From: Marivita sp046592965
Lineage (GTDB): Bacteria; Pseudomonadota; Alphaproteobacteria; Rhodobacterales; Rhodobacteraceae
NCBI RefSeq assembly: GCF_046592965.1
Contig: NZ_JBISBV010000002.1
Span: 248,001 to 312,000 of the forward strand
DNA: 64,000 nucleotides
Reading direction: 5' to 3'
Positions 8,417-16,741 of this stretch are shown piece by piece. Under the pieces are notes generated by a model. The model was not told the DNA's origin. It saw only the letters and a program-made list of their open reading frames with translations, and did no database searches. The stretch's first letter is position 1. The number at the start of each line of letters is the position of its first letter. The translations under genes and the position numbers were made by a program.

Positions 8417-8968
8417 ATGCCGGATAACGACGCTTTGGACATCCGAACGGGCCTGCCCGACGCGCTGCGCGTGCTGTTGCAGGCGTATCCGCGCGACACA
8501 TGGCCGGAGCATGACAACTTCGCGGGACTGGTCGCGTTCTGGCTTGAGCGTCATCTGCTCTTTCGCAGGTTGCTTGGCGCGATCATCACCGACACCGAGC
8601 GCGCTATCGACAGCGCGGTCGAGCGGAACGCATATGCTGCTCGCCTGTCGCGCAGCGGCGGGATGCTGTTGCAAGGGCTGCATGGTCATCACCAGATCGA
8701 GGATCACCATTATTTCCCGATGCTGGGCGCGCGCGAGCCGATGCTTGAACGCGGCTTTACCCTGCTTGATGCGGATCATCATGCGATGGATGGGTTGCTT
8801 GACGGATTCGCCAGGGGTGCCAATGCCGTCATCGAAGACAAATCCGAACCTGGCCTGTTCCACGGCGATCTGATGCGGTTTCACGCGCTGCTTGACCGTC
8901 ATCTGGTGGACGAGGAAGAGCTGATCGTTCCCGTCATCCTCAAACACGGCCCCGGCGGATTGGGCTGA
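8417..8968 (+). CDS. Hemerythrin HHE domain-containing protein
   Basis: 183 residues. ATG 8417 is preferred over GTG 8414 because it sits at better spacing from GGAGG (8406-8410). Histidine/acid motifs consistent with a hemerythrin-like four-helix bundle are visible: HDNFAGLVAFWLERHLLFR, HGHHQIEDHHYFPML, DADHHAMDGLL and HALLDRHLVDEEELIVPVI. Such proteins bind a di-iron centre and may sense or carry O2 or NO, or handle iron. It is unlike the canonical bacteriohemerythrin at 56763-57170 in length and motif spacing. Neighbours (stress protein upstream, meaB downstream) do not define its job. Confidence 0.85.
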   Translation: MPDNDALDIRTGLPDALRVLLQAYPRDTWPEHDNFAGLVAFWLERHLLFRRLLGAIITDTERAIDSAVERNAYAARLSRSGGMLLQGLHGHHQIEDHHYFPMLGAREPMLERGFTLLDADHHAMDGLLDGFARGANAVIEDKSEPGLFHGDLMRFHALLDRHLVDEEELIVPVILKHGPGGLG

Positions 8969-9029
8969 CGGCTTTACTTGGCCGGTCCGGCCATGCCACA
9001 TCTGCGCCAGACCAAGACGGAGCCCGCGC

Positions 9030-10019
9030 ATGGATATCGACGATCTGGCCCGCCGCATACTTGCAGGCGAACGCCGCGCTCTGGCGCGTGCCATCACGCT
9101 GGTGGAAAGCAGCCATGCCGATCACCGCCGCGACGCGACCGCGCTTCTGGAAACCTTGCGTGGCCATGATCGCGAGGCATTGCGGATTGGCCTTTCGGGC
9201 ACGCCCGGTGTGGGCAAGTCAACCTTTATCGAGGCGTTTGGCTGCATGTTGACGGGGCAGGGGCTCAAGGTTGCCGTTCTGGCGGTCGATCCCAGTTCCG
9301 CCCGCTCCGGTGGGTCGATTCTGGGCGACAAGACGCGGATGGAACATCTGGCCCGTGATCCCAAGGCCTTCATCCGTCCCTCGCCTGCGCAATCGCATCT
9401 CGGCGGCGTCGCGCGCCGCACCCGCGAGGCCATTGCGCTTTGCGAAGCGGCGGGCTTTGACGTCGTGCTGATCGAAACCGTCGGGGTGGGGCAGTCCGAA
9501 ACCGTGGTTGCCGAGATGTCCGATCTGTTCCTGCTTCTGCTTGCGCCGGCAGGCGGTGACGAATTGCAGGGCGTCAAGCGCGGCATTATGGAGATGGCCG
9601 ACATCATCCTTGTGAACAAGGCCGACGGCGATCTCAAGGCCGCCGCGACCCGCACCCGCGCCGATTATTCCGGAGCACTGCGCCTGTTGCGCAAACGGCC
9701 GCAGGATCCGCCGGGTTTCCCCAAGGCGATGACCGTCTCGGCGATGGAGAACACCGGCCTGCAAACCGCGTGGGAGGAGATGCAGACCCTTGCCGACTGG
9801 CGACGCGACAACGGCCACTTTGCCGCCCGACGTGCCGCGCAAGCCCGCTTCTGGTTCGAGGCCGAGGTGCGCCAGTCGCTGCTTGCCCGTCTGGAGCGCG
9901 AGCCGATGAAGGGCATCGTCCGCGCGCTCGGTCTACAGGTCGAGGATGGTCTTCAGACGCCGGGGCAGGCGGCACAAGAGGTACTGGCGCAGCTTGAGGG
10001 ACGGTTGCCGGGAAGCTGA
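9030..10019 (+). CDS. meaB: Methylmalonyl-CoA mutase-associated GTPase MeaB
   Basis: 329 residues. Walker A GTPGVGKST (about residues 56-64), switch regions with DPSSARSGGSILGDKTRM, and the G4-type NKAD motif identify the MeaB/ArgK G3E GTPase family. It protects and reloads the B12-dependent methylmalonyl-CoA mutase, working in propionyl-CoA assimilation in the cytoplasm. The mutase itself is not in this window, so the association is from the family and not the neighbourhood. Length matches the family. GGAG ribosome site. Confidence 0.95.
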   Translation: MDIDDLARRILAGERRALARAITLVESSHADHRRDATALLETLRGHDREALRIGLSGTPGVGKSTFIEAFGCMLTGQGLKVAVLAVDPSSARSGGSILGDKTRMEHLARDPKAFIRPSPAQSHLGGVARRTREAIALCEAAGFDVVLIETVGVGQSETVVAEMSDLFLLLLAPAGGDELQGVKRGIMEMADIILVNKADGDLKAAATRTRADYSGALRLLRKRPQDPPGFPKAMTVSAMENTGLQTAWEEMQTLADWRRDNGHFAARRAAQARFWFEAEVRQSLLARLEREPMKGIVRALGLQVEDGLQTPGQAAQEVLAQLEGRLPGS

Positions 10020-10194
10020 CGCACCGGCGCGCGGGATTTTGTCATAAACTCCCCGTCCACCGCACCCCGACCACTTGACGCCGGCGCCGCATGCCTCTAA
10101 GGACAGCCAACGAGATTCCGGGCGCTGCCAGTCGGCGCCTTTTCATATTGGTGGACGGCCGATCGGCCACTTTTGACAAGACGAGGACGAACCC

Positions 10195-10485
10195 ATGTCG
10201 CGTGTATGCGAATTGACCGGTAAAGGCCCGATGACTGGCAACAATGTCAGCCACGCCAACAACAAGACACGTCGCCGGTTCCTGCCGAACCTGAACGACG
10301 TAACGCTGCAATCCGAAACACTGGGCCGTGGCATCAAGATGCGTATCTCCGCGCACGCGCTGCGCAGTGTCGATCACCGCGGTGGTCTGGACAAGTTTCT
10401 GGCCAAGGCCAAAGACGTTGAACTTTCGGCCAATGCGCTGAAGGTCAAGAAAGAGATCGCCAAGGCGCAAACCGCCGAAGCTTAA
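10195..10485 (+). CDS. rpmB: 50S ribosomal protein L28
   Basis: 96 residues starting MSRVCELTGKGPMTGNNVSHANNKTRR, the highly conserved L28 N-terminus (CxxTGKxPxxGNxVSHxxxKTxR). It is a large-subunit structural protein. Upstream 10020-10194 has no gene but contains a GGCCGATCGGCC palindrome in the leader. A strong terminator follows the stop codon. Confidence 0.98.
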   Translation: MSRVCELTGKGPMTGNNVSHANNKTRRRFLPNLNDVTLQSETLGRGIKMRISAHALRSVDHRGGLDKFLAKAKDVELSANALKVKKEIAKAQTAEA

Positions 10486-10511
10486 GTCTTTTCTTCCGAA
10501 AGCGATTTGAT

Positions 10512-10550
10512 CAGCCCCGTCCGGCAGTCCGGACGGGGCTGTTTCTATTT
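10512..10550 (+). terminator. Rho-independent terminator of rpmB
   Basis: A perfect 13 bp stem (CAGCCCCGTCCGG, 10512-10524, paired with 10529-10541), loop CAGT, then a T-rich tail TTTCTATTT. It begins 26 bp after the rpmB stop codon. Confidence 0.93.
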
Positions 10551-10590
10551 GTCGCGTTGCCGCGCTGGACTGTCGGGATACACCGCCTTC

Positions 10591-10941
10591 ATGCGTCGCG
10601 TCGTACACACCATATCGAGTGTCTTTCTGGTCCTTGTGATCGCATTGACCAGTGTCGAGCTTGCTGCCGCGCGTGGTCAGGCTCCGGCTGTCGCCACGAT
10701 GGAGATTTGCACCGGCACCGGTCCCGTTCATATTCTGGTCGATGAAAACGGCGCGCCAACGGGCGGCGTGATGATCTGCCCGGATTACGCGATGGCGTTC
10801 TTTGCCGAGCCTCCGCCGCCCACCCCCGCAGCGCTGCGCATCGACACATGGTGCGCCTTGTGGCTAAACGACAGCCCTGTGGTGTCTGCCGAGCAAGCTG
10901 CGCCGCGGTCTCAGGCACGGGGTCCGCCCGCCACGATCTGA
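10591..10941 (+). CDS. Hypothetical exported protein, degenerate DUF2946-like
   Basis: 116 residues from ATG 10591 (MRRVV...). One N-terminal hydrophobic segment (VFLVLVIALTSVELAAA) looks like a signal peptide or anchor. The stretch MEICTGTGPVHILVDENGAP followed by a CPD is similar to DUF2946 proteins, which usually have a CxxC after that point; here the second cysteine is missing (CPDYAMAF). DUF2946 proteins are often found with copper genes, and this one is 42 bp ahead of a PCu(A)C copper chaperone on the same strand, so a copper-related role is plausible. The start has no good ribosome site. Confidence 0.7.
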   Translation: MRRVVHTISSVFLVLVIALTSVELAAARGQAPAVATMEICTGTGPVHILVDENGAPTGGVMICPDYAMAFFAEPPPPTPAALRIDTWCALWLNDSPVVSAEQAAPRSQARGPPATI

Positions 10942-10983
10942 CGTTTACGCATCAATCACACCTCAGATCGAAAGTGACACGAC

Positions 10984-11463
10984 ATGTTCAAGACATCCAT
11001 CTTTGCCGCAGCCACAGCGCTGCTTTTCGCCGCCCCCGCATTTGCGGAGATCAACGTCCACGATTCCTATGCCCGCGCCTCCTCGCCCGTCGCCAAATCC
11101 GGCGCTGCGTTCCTTGTGATCCAGAACACCGGAGAGGCCGACCGCCTGATCGGCGTCAGCAGCGATGCCGCCGCCAAGACCGAATTGCACACCCATCTTG
11201 AAGACGACAACGGCGTGATGCGTATGATTCACGTCGAAGAGGGGTTCGAGCTGCCTGCGGATGGCGAAATCGCGATGCAGCGCGGCGGCAAGCACGTCAT
11301 GCTCATGGGGCTGACCGACCCGTTCGAGCAAGGCGACGTCATCTCCATCACCCTGACCTTTGAAAACGCCGGCGACATGGTGATCGAGGTTCCTGTCGAT
11401 CTGGAGCGCCAGGACCAGGAAATGATGGAGCATGGCGACATGAACAAGGCGTCTGACAACTAG
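10984..11463 (+). CDS. Periplasmic copper chaperone PCu(A)C
   Basis: 159 residues with a clear signal peptide (MFKTSIFAAATALLFAAPAFA). The mature domain shows the PCu(A)C copper(I) site pattern H-x(n)-M-x(n)-H-x-M in THLEDDNGVMRM and KHVMLMGL, and the C-terminal tail adds Met/His residues (DQEMMEHGDM). The family delivers copper to the CuA or CuB centres of cytochrome oxidases, together with SCO proteins. A SCO protein and a CuA subunit are encoded at 59237-63281, though in a separate operon. Confidence 0.92.
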   Translation: MFKTSIFAAATALLFAAPAFAEINVHDSYARASSPVAKSGAAFLVIQNTGEADRLIGVSSDAAAKTELHTHLEDDNGVMRMIHVEEGFELPADGEIAMQRGGKHVMLMGLTDPFEQGDVISITLTFENAGDMVIEVPVDLERQDQEMMEHGDMNKASDN

Positions 11464-11473
11464 GAGTCCGACC

Positions 11474-11495
11474 GGGCGGGCCTTAGAGTCCGCCC
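11474..11495 (+). terminator. Possible weak terminator between convergent genes
   Basis: GGGCGG (11474-11479) can pair with CCGCCC (11490-11495) across a 10-base loop in the 33 bp gap between the convergent copper chaperone and sirtuin genes. There is no T-run, so this is only suggestive. Confidence 0.3.
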
Positions 11496-11496
11496 C

Positions 11497-12204
11497 TCAG
11501 CCACGCGCATCCGCCAGCAGGCGGTCCACCCAGTCGGGAACGGTTGCGCTTGCGGGTCCGGTGATATGTTCGTCAAACGCGTGTGACATATCGCTGTCGT
11601 TCAGGTTCAACTCGACCGTCGCAGCACCGATCAACCGCGCTTCCTCAACAAAACCCGCCGCCGGGTAAACCTGACCCGACGTGCCGATGGCGGCGAACAG
11701 ATCGCGGGTTTGAACCGCCTGCACGATTTGCTCCATGTGGTAGGGCATTTCTCCGAACCACACGACATCGGGACGCACCGCCCGTGTGCCGCAGGACGGG
11801 CAGGCATCCTTGAGCGACATCTCGGGTTGCGCGTCCCAACGATGATCGCAGGCAGCGCACAGCGCACGCGCCAGGGCGCCGTGCATGTGGATCACATCGG
11901 CACCCGCCGCTTCGTGCAGGCCGTCGACATTCTGCGTGACCAGCATCACCTGGCCGCGCCATTCGGCTTGCAGACGTGCCAACGCCGCATGCGCCGCGTT
12001 CGGCTTGGCTTCTGCCGCCTGCACGCGCCGAGTATTGTAAAACCGGTGGACGAGGTCTGGATCGCGGGCAAACGCTTGCGGCGTCGCCACATCTTCGAGC
12101 CTGTGCTGCGCCCACAATCCGTCTGCGTCGCGGAAGGTGGACAATCCGCTATCGGCTGAAATCCCCGCGCCGGTCAAAACGACGATGTGCTCGGTTCCCT
12201 TCAT
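11497..12204 (-). CDS. cobB: NAD-dependent protein deacylase, sirtuin (CobB type)
   Basis: 235 residues from the ATG at 12204, preceded by AGGAG; a longer frame to 12366 is not supported. The NAD site is seen in TGAGISADSGLSTFRD, TQNVDG and the catalytic histidine in IHMHGAL. The zinc site is CAACDHRW...CPSCG. RFYNTRR carries the Tyr-x-x-Arg pair that in sirtuin 5/CobB enzymes allows removal of succinyl and malonyl groups as well as acetyl. It acts on lysine-acylated metabolic enzymes in the cytoplasm. Length is normal. Confidence 0.95.
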   Translation of the reverse strand: MKGTEHIVVLTGAGISADSGLSTFRDADGLWAQHRLEDVATPQAFARDPDLVHRFYNTRRVQAAEAKPNAAHAALARLQAEWRGQVMLVTQNVDGLHEAAGADVIHMHGALARALCAACDHRWDAQPEMSLKDACPSCGTRAVRPDVVWFGEMPYHMEQIVQAVQTRDLFAAIGTSGQVYPAAGFVEEARLIGAATVELNLNDSDMSHAFDEHITGPASATVPDWVDRLLADARG

Positions 12205-12327
12205 GCGTCGGCTCCTTTTTCGCGCGTTCGGCGCATTCCCGCCAGCCTGCTGCACCCTTGCGGAACAAAGCACCAGCGATGTGGTTTCACAACCAGCTTG
12301 AATGACAACATCACGAAAGGATGCATC

Positions 12328-12810
12328 ATGAAAAACCTGTTTCTCGCCGCACTTGTTGCCGCGCAAACCGCCGCCCTGCCGGCTCTTGCCGACCCGACAC
12401 CGGTCAGTGAAATCGACGTCGACATGGATCTGACCGCAATCGAGACGACCGAGGCCGCCAGCGTCTGGAAACGCCTGCCCGACGATCTTGAAGCGGCCAT
12501 CGCCGCGCGCATTGCGGATCTGATCGACGAAAACGGTGCTGAAGTGAACATCGACATCGACGCGGTGTCATTGGCCAACGCGCTGGAAAACAGCCTTGGA
12601 ATCGAGGGATCGACCTTGGAAGGCACGATCAACATCACCCGGTCGGGCATTCTGAATGACGACGACTACAAGCTGACGGTCGCCGCCGAAGACGCGATGG
12701 TCTTCATCCCCGAAGGCACCGAAGTCGGCGCGCTCACCATCCAGAGCGATGCGTTCTATGTCGCGATGATCGACGCGTTCGCCAAAAACGTCGAAGAACA
12801 TCTGCGCTGA
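12328..12810 (+). CDS. Hypothetical periplasmic protein
   Basis: 160 residues from ATG 12328, chosen for the GAAAGG ribosome site 7 bp upstream. The signal peptide is MKNLFLAALVAAQTAALPALA. The mature protein is acidic and looks alpha/beta: WKRLPDDLEAAIAARIADLIDENGAEVNIDIDAVSLAN, then a beta-rich half ending with a helix. The phrase about rank, sharing VNIDIDAVSLANALENSLG, resembles other small roseobacter exported proteins, but I do not know a function. A GC hairpin follows. Confidence 0.75.
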   Translation: MKNLFLAALVAAQTAALPALADPTPVSEIDVDMDLTAIETTEAASVWKRLPDDLEAAIAARIADLIDENGAEVNIDIDAVSLANALENSLGIEGSTLEGTINITRSGILNDDDYKLTVAAEDAMVFIPEGTEVGALTIQSDAFYVAMIDAFAKNVEEHLR

Positions 12811-12832
12811 ACCTGAGGAACCTGAAACCGGG

Positions 12833-12862
12833 GCCCGTCGCCGTTATTGCGGCGGGCCTTTG
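12833..12862 (+). terminator. Probable terminator after the 12328-12810 gene
   Basis: GCCCGTCGC (12833-12841) pairs with GCGGCGGGC (12849-12857), one G-U pair, loop CGTTATT, then CTTT. The stem is solid but the T-run is short. Confidence 0.55.
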
Positions 12863-12887
12863 GCCATAAGCGTTCTGCGAGAATCGC

Positions 12888-13070
12888 TCAGGTTTTCAGG
12901 ATTTCCCGCGCCACGTACCAGCTCACCGGGATCGCCACCAAAGCTCCGAGCGCCGCAGACACGACAATCGGGATCAGCGTGTCGTACCCGGCCGTCAGCA
13001 CGGCAATCATCGCGATACCGGCGAGCGAGGTGCCGATCAAGGCATATAGAATTGAAGCTAGACGAAGCAT
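12888..13070 (-). CDS. Small two-helix membrane protein
   Basis: 60 residues from the ATG at 13070, which has a perfect GGAGG ribosome site just upstream; the longer frame to 13199 is not credible. Two hydrophobic helices (LASILYALIGTSLAGIAMIAVL and LIPIVVSAALGALVAIPVSWYVA) are separated by a short TAGYDT turn. Homologues in Rhodobacteraceae are often labelled CTP synthetase, which this sequence clearly is not. Function unknown. Confidence 0.8.
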   Translation of the reverse strand: MLRLASILYALIGTSLAGIAMIAVLTAGYDTLIPIVVSAALGALVAIPVSWYVAREILKT

Positions 13071-13168
13071 CGGGGCCTCCTTGATGAAATACTGACCGCA
13101 ATATTCCATTCCGACAATATACCTGCCTTGACCGGGATCAAATGGTTCGCGCGAAATGCGTGTTTGCG

Positions 13169-13492
13169 TTACTTTCCGGCACCGGCGCAAGTGCGGCACA
13201 GCGCGGTGGTTGGCACCGCCTCAAGCCGCTCGTCGGAAATGGTCTCACCGCATGTGGCGCACACGCCGTATGAGCCGTTGTCGATCCGGTCCAATGCGGC
13301 GTCGATGCCGCGCAACTCTTCCAGATCGGAGTTTCCAAGGGCTTGCAAAACCTCGTCGCCCTGTCGCTCGGACGCGCGATCCTCCCAGTCTTTCGGCATC
13401 GGATCATCCAGTTGATCCTCGATCTCGGCCAACTGTCCGGTGATTTCTGCGCGCCGCTTGATAAGGCGAGCCTTCTGTGCGGTCATATCCAT
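13169..13492 (-). CDS. TraR/DksA-family zinc finger protein
   Basis: 107 residues. A coiled-coil N-terminal half (QKARLIKRRAEITGQLAEIEDQL) is followed by DRIDNGSYGVCATCGETI and CRTCAGAGK, giving the four-cysteine zinc finger (CxxC...CxxC) of the DksA C4 type. Full DksA is about 140-150 residues and carries acidic residues at the coiled-coil tip (DxxDxA); here the tip region reads LDDPMPKDWED. It may bind in the RNA polymerase secondary channel and tune the stringent response, but a short DksA-like paralogue role is equally possible. Confidence 0.85.
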   Translation of the reverse strand: MDMTAQKARLIKRRAEITGQLAEIEDQLDDPMPKDWEDRASERQGDEVLQALGNSDLEELRGIDAALDRIDNGSYGVCATCGETISDERLEAVPTTALCRTCAGAGK

Positions 13493-13631
13493 CGTTCATC
13501 TCCGTTATTAAAGCCGATCTTGAGGCCCAATTGGCCGCGGCGCATTGATTTCTGTCAAACAGAACTCACACGCCCAAGTGTATGATTTCGCGCGTCAAAT
13601 TTCAATCAGCTATGACGGGCCGGTCGCAGGT

Positions 13632-14300
13632 CTATTCTTCCTGCACCTCGACGACCTGCAACCCGACATTGCCGATCACCGTATTTCGCCCGGCATCGCG
13701 GTGCATGAGCACCCCGTCGCTGATGTAGAGGTTCTTGACGTCGAATATATATGGCCCGACCCCCGGCGCTGCGATCCGAACCTTGTCGGCGCTCGCGATG
13801 GCGCTCTTGCCCTTCAGCGTCACATAATCCGCCCCTTGCGGTATCAGCGCGAACATCGTCGGATCGGAATTGGCCGACAGGTTGGTGACGATATAAAGGA
13901 TTTCGTCGTAATCGGTGATCCGCTCGGCACGCAGGTAACACGCGCCCTCATAGCCCCCGAGTGCCACCGCAGTCAGCCCCGCAACCGCGATGGTGACAGG
14001 GGCGGTGACAATGGCCGTGGCCGTCGTGAGCGCGCCACCCGCGCCCGCGGCAATGCTCGATCCGGCCGCCGTCGCGCTGCTGACGCCGGTGCTGATCATG
14101 CTGGCACCCGAAACCGGGTTCTCCAGCGTATAGGCACCCACCGCGCGCACACCCTCGCCGGCAACCCCCGCGACGGTTCCGGCGGTGCTCTTGGCGGCTT
14201 GCCCGGCCTTGCCCGCAAGGATGCTCGGTCGGAAATCGCAGACGTCCGCATGGGCGGCTTGGGCTGCGACGATAAAGGCGAAGGTAAGAATCGGGCGCAT
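13632..14300 (-). CDS. Hypothetical exported protein with glycine/alanine-rich hydrophobic core
   Basis: 222 residues from the ATG at 14300. Signal peptide MRPILTFAFIVAAQAAHA, then CDFRPSILAGKAGQAAKSTAGTVAGVAGEGVRAVG, a long Ala/Gly/Thr/Val-rich region with probable membrane-inserting helices (residues about 70-120), and a soluble C-terminal half with KGKSAIASADKVRIAAPG. The middle resembles glycine-zipper proteins. Function unknown. It is 118 bp downstream of the lepA start region on the same strand but reads away independently. Confidence 0.72.
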   Translation of the reverse strand: MRPILTFAFIVAAQAAHADVCDFRPSILAGKAGQAAKSTAGTVAGVAGEGVRAVGAYTLENPVSGASMISTGVSSATAAGSSIAAGAGGALTTATAIVTAPVTIAVAGLTAVALGGYEGACYLRAERITDYDEILYIVTNLSANSDPTMFALIPQGADYVTLKGKSAIASADKVRIAAPGVGPYIFDVKNLYISDGVLMHRDAGRNTVIGNVGLQVVEVQEE

Positions 14301-14418
14301 GTGTCTGGCTCCTGCTCGGGATTTTTGCGCCACACTAGCCGAAGGGCGCACGTCCGGGCAGCGGAGAGACGATCACGATACGGTGGCCAGCAAATCGCCG
14401 CGCAGCAACTGCTTGGCG

Positions 14419-16221
14419 TCAGCCATCCATCTTCAACGCCGAGATAAACGCTTCCTGCGGAATATCCACCTTGCCGAACTGGCGCATCTTCTTCTTGCCG
14501 GCCTTCTGCTTTTCCAGAAGCTTCTTCTTCCGGGTCGCATCGCCGCCGTAGCATTTGGCCGTCACGTCCTTGCGCAGCGCGGCCAGCGTTTCGCGGGCGA
14601 TGACCTTGCCGCCGATGGCGGCCTGGATCGGGATCTTGAACATGTGGCGCGGGATCAGGTCTTTCAGTTTCTCGCACATGGCGCGTCCGCGCATTTCGGC
14701 GCGGTCGCGGTGGACCATGGTGGAGAGCGCATCGACCGGTTCGTCGTTCACCAGAATTTGCATCTTCACGAGGTTGTCTTCGCGATAGCCGATCATCTGG
14801 TAATCAAAGCTCGCATAGCCCTTGGTCACCGATTTCAGCCGGTCATAGAAATCGAACACGACCTCGTTCAATGGCAGATCATAGACCACCATCGCGCGGC
14901 TGCCGGCATAGGTCAGGTCCATCTGGATGCCGCGCCGGTCCTGACAGAGTTTCAGAACGTCGCCCAGATATTCATCCGGCACCAGGATCGTCGCCTTGAT
15001 GCGCGGCTCTTCCAGGTGGTCGATGGTGGACGGGTCGGGCATGTCGGCGGGGTTGTGCAGTTCCTGCATCTCGCCGTCGCGCGTGTAGACATGATAAATC
15101 ACCGATGGTGCGGTCGTGATCAGGTCAATGTCATATTCCCGCTCCAACCGGTCGCGCACCACTTCAAGGTGCAGCAGGCCAAGGAAGCCGCAGCGAAACC
15201 CAAAGCCGAGCGCGGCGGAGGTTTCCATCTCGGATGTGAAGGAGGCATCATTGAGCGCCAGCTTCTCGATGGCGTCGCGCATGTCCTCGAAATCATTGGC
15301 GTCCACCGGAAACAGCCCGCAGAACACCACAGGGATCGACGGTTTGAAGCCGGGCAGGGGTGTCTCGCAGCCTTTCTTCTCGGTCGTGATCGTGTCACCG
15401 ACGCGGGTGTCGCGGACCTGCTTGATCTGCGCAGTGATATAGCCAATCTCGCCGGGGCCAAGCTCCTTGACCTCCTGCATCGCGGGGCGATAGACGCCGA
15501 TCCGGTCGATGTCATAGGTGCCGCCGGTCTTCATCATCTTGATGCGCTGGCCTTTTTTCAGCACCCCGTCGATGACGCGCACAATCACCACAACGCCCAG
15601 ATAGGGGTCGTACTTGCTGTCCACCAGCATCGCCTTGAGCGGCGCGTCCCGATCTCCGCCATGCGGCGGCGGCAGGCGGTTGACGATGGCTTCCAGAACC
15701 GCCGGAATGCCAAGTCCGGTCTTTGCGGAAATCTCGACCGCCTCTGACGCGTCGATGCCGATCACGTCCTCGATCTGTTCCTTGACCCGCTCGGGTTCCG
15801 AGGCGGGCAGGTCGATCTTGTTGAGCACCGGCACGATCTCGTGATCGGCGTCGATCGCGGTGTAGACGTTGGCCAGGGTCTGCGCCTCGACACCCTGCGT
15901 CGCATCCACCACCAGCAAAGAGCCTTCGACGGCGCGCATCGAGCGGGACACCTCGTAGGCAAAGTCCACATGTCCGGGCGTGTCGATCAGGTTGAGGATA
16001 TAGACCTCTCCGTTATCGGCCTTGTATTCGATCCGGACGGTGTTGGCCTTGATCGTGATGCCGCGCTCGCGTTCGATATCCATCGAATCGAGAAGCTGTT
16101 CCTTCATCTCCCGTTCGGTGACGGTGTTGGTGGATTGGATCAGCCGGTCGGCCAGGGTGGATTTCCCGTGGTCGATATGGGCAACGATGGAGAAATTGCG
16201 GATGTGCGAGAGCTCTGTCAT
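14419..16221 (-). CDS. lepA: Elongation factor 4
   Basis: 600 residues from the ATG at 16221, the normal length and start (MTELSHIRNFSIVAHIDHGKST). The GTPase motifs are AHIDHGKST (G1), DTPGHVDF (G3) and LNKIDLP (G4). The C-terminal LepA-specific domain ends DVTAKCYGGDATRKKKLLEKQKAGKKKM, the invariant tail. It binds the ribosome and affects initiation or back-translocation. Most of the large antisense reading frame opposite it is a shadow. Confidence 0.98.
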   Translation of the reverse strand: MTELSHIRNFSIVAHIDHGKSTLADRLIQSTNTVTEREMKEQLLDSMDIERERGITIKANTVRIEYKADNGEVYILNLIDTPGHVDFAYEVSRSMRAVEGSLLVVDATQGVEAQTLANVYTAIDADHEIVPVLNKIDLPASEPERVKEQIEDVIGIDASEAVEISAKTGLGIPAVLEAIVNRLPPPHGGDRDAPLKAMLVDSKYDPYLGVVVIVRVIDGVLKKGQRIKMMKTGGTYDIDRIGVYRPAMQEVKELGPGEIGYITAQIKQVRDTRVGDTITTEKKGCETPLPGFKPSIPVVFCGLFPVDANDFEDMRDAIEKLALNDASFTSEMETSAALGFGFRCGFLGLLHLEVVRDRLEREYDIDLITTAPSVIYHVYTRDGEMQELHNPADMPDPSTIDHLEEPRIKATILVPDEYLGDVLKLCQDRRGIQMDLTYAGSRAMVVYDLPLNEVVFDFYDRLKSVTKGYASFDYQMIGYREDNLVKMQILVNDEPVDALSTMVHRDRAEMRGRAMCEKLKDLIPRHMFKIPIQAAIGGKVIARETLAALRKDVTAKCYGGDATRKKKLLEKQKAGKKKMRQFGKVDIPQEAFISALKMDG

Positions 16222-16393
16222 GGCCCGGATATGATGTGGTTTCAGGGTCTGGTCAAGATGGCGCGGGCGTTGTGCGCGGTTTGACAAAAGGTGATTTGAA
16301 AACCGCGTGCGTTTGAGGCAGTCTTGGAACAGGCACAGACCCGCGCACACGAGGCATCAGACCTCGAGCGGGCCAAAAAAGCGAGCAGGCGGC

Positions 16394-16741
16394 ATGAGAG
16401 TAGTGGCAGCAATTCTGACCGTGACAATCGTCGCGGGATGCGGGGGCGGTCGGGTTGACCGGATCGATAGCGCGGCGGTGACGCGACTGGCCAGCGGGCC
16501 GATCAGCCGGGCGTGCAACGCGTCCGATCGCAAGGCGCGCAATCCGCGCTTGTGCGGATGCATCCAGTCGGTCGCGAACCAGTCGCTCAGCGGCGGCGAC
16601 CAGCGCAAGGCGGCCAAGTTCTTCAAGGATCCGCAGCGCGCACATGATGTCTGGATGTCGAAAACCACATCCGATGACGCTTTTTGGGAACGCTACAAGG
16701 TCTTCTCGTCACGCTCCGAGCAATATTGTCGCGGCTATTGA
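16394..16741 (+). CDS. Hypothetical lipoprotein
   Basis: 115 residues from ATG 16394. The N-terminus MRVVAAILTVTIVAGCGGG ends in a lipobox (VAGC), so the protein is probably lipidated and anchored in a membrane. The mature part is small with cysteines in ISRACNAS, NPRLCGCIQ and EQYCRGY, which could form disulfides. The segment CGCIQSVANQSLSGGDQRKAAKFFKDPQ is a pattern I have seen in other Rhodobacterales lipoproteins without assigned function. Its end overlaps the convergent hydrolase by 7 bp. Confidence 0.78.
   Translation: MRVVAAILTVTIVAGCGGGRVDRIDSAAVTRLASGPISRACNASDRKARNPRLCGCIQSVANQSLSGGDQRKAAKFFKDPQRAHDVWMSKTTSDDAFWERYKVFSSRSEQYCRGY

Noticed and set aside
14185..15747. Long open frame on the plus strand opposite lepA (520 codons)
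   Set aside because: It is the antisense shadow of lepA; composition is His/Arg/Asp/Val-rich as expected from GC-rich third positions read in reverse, and there is no ribosome site.
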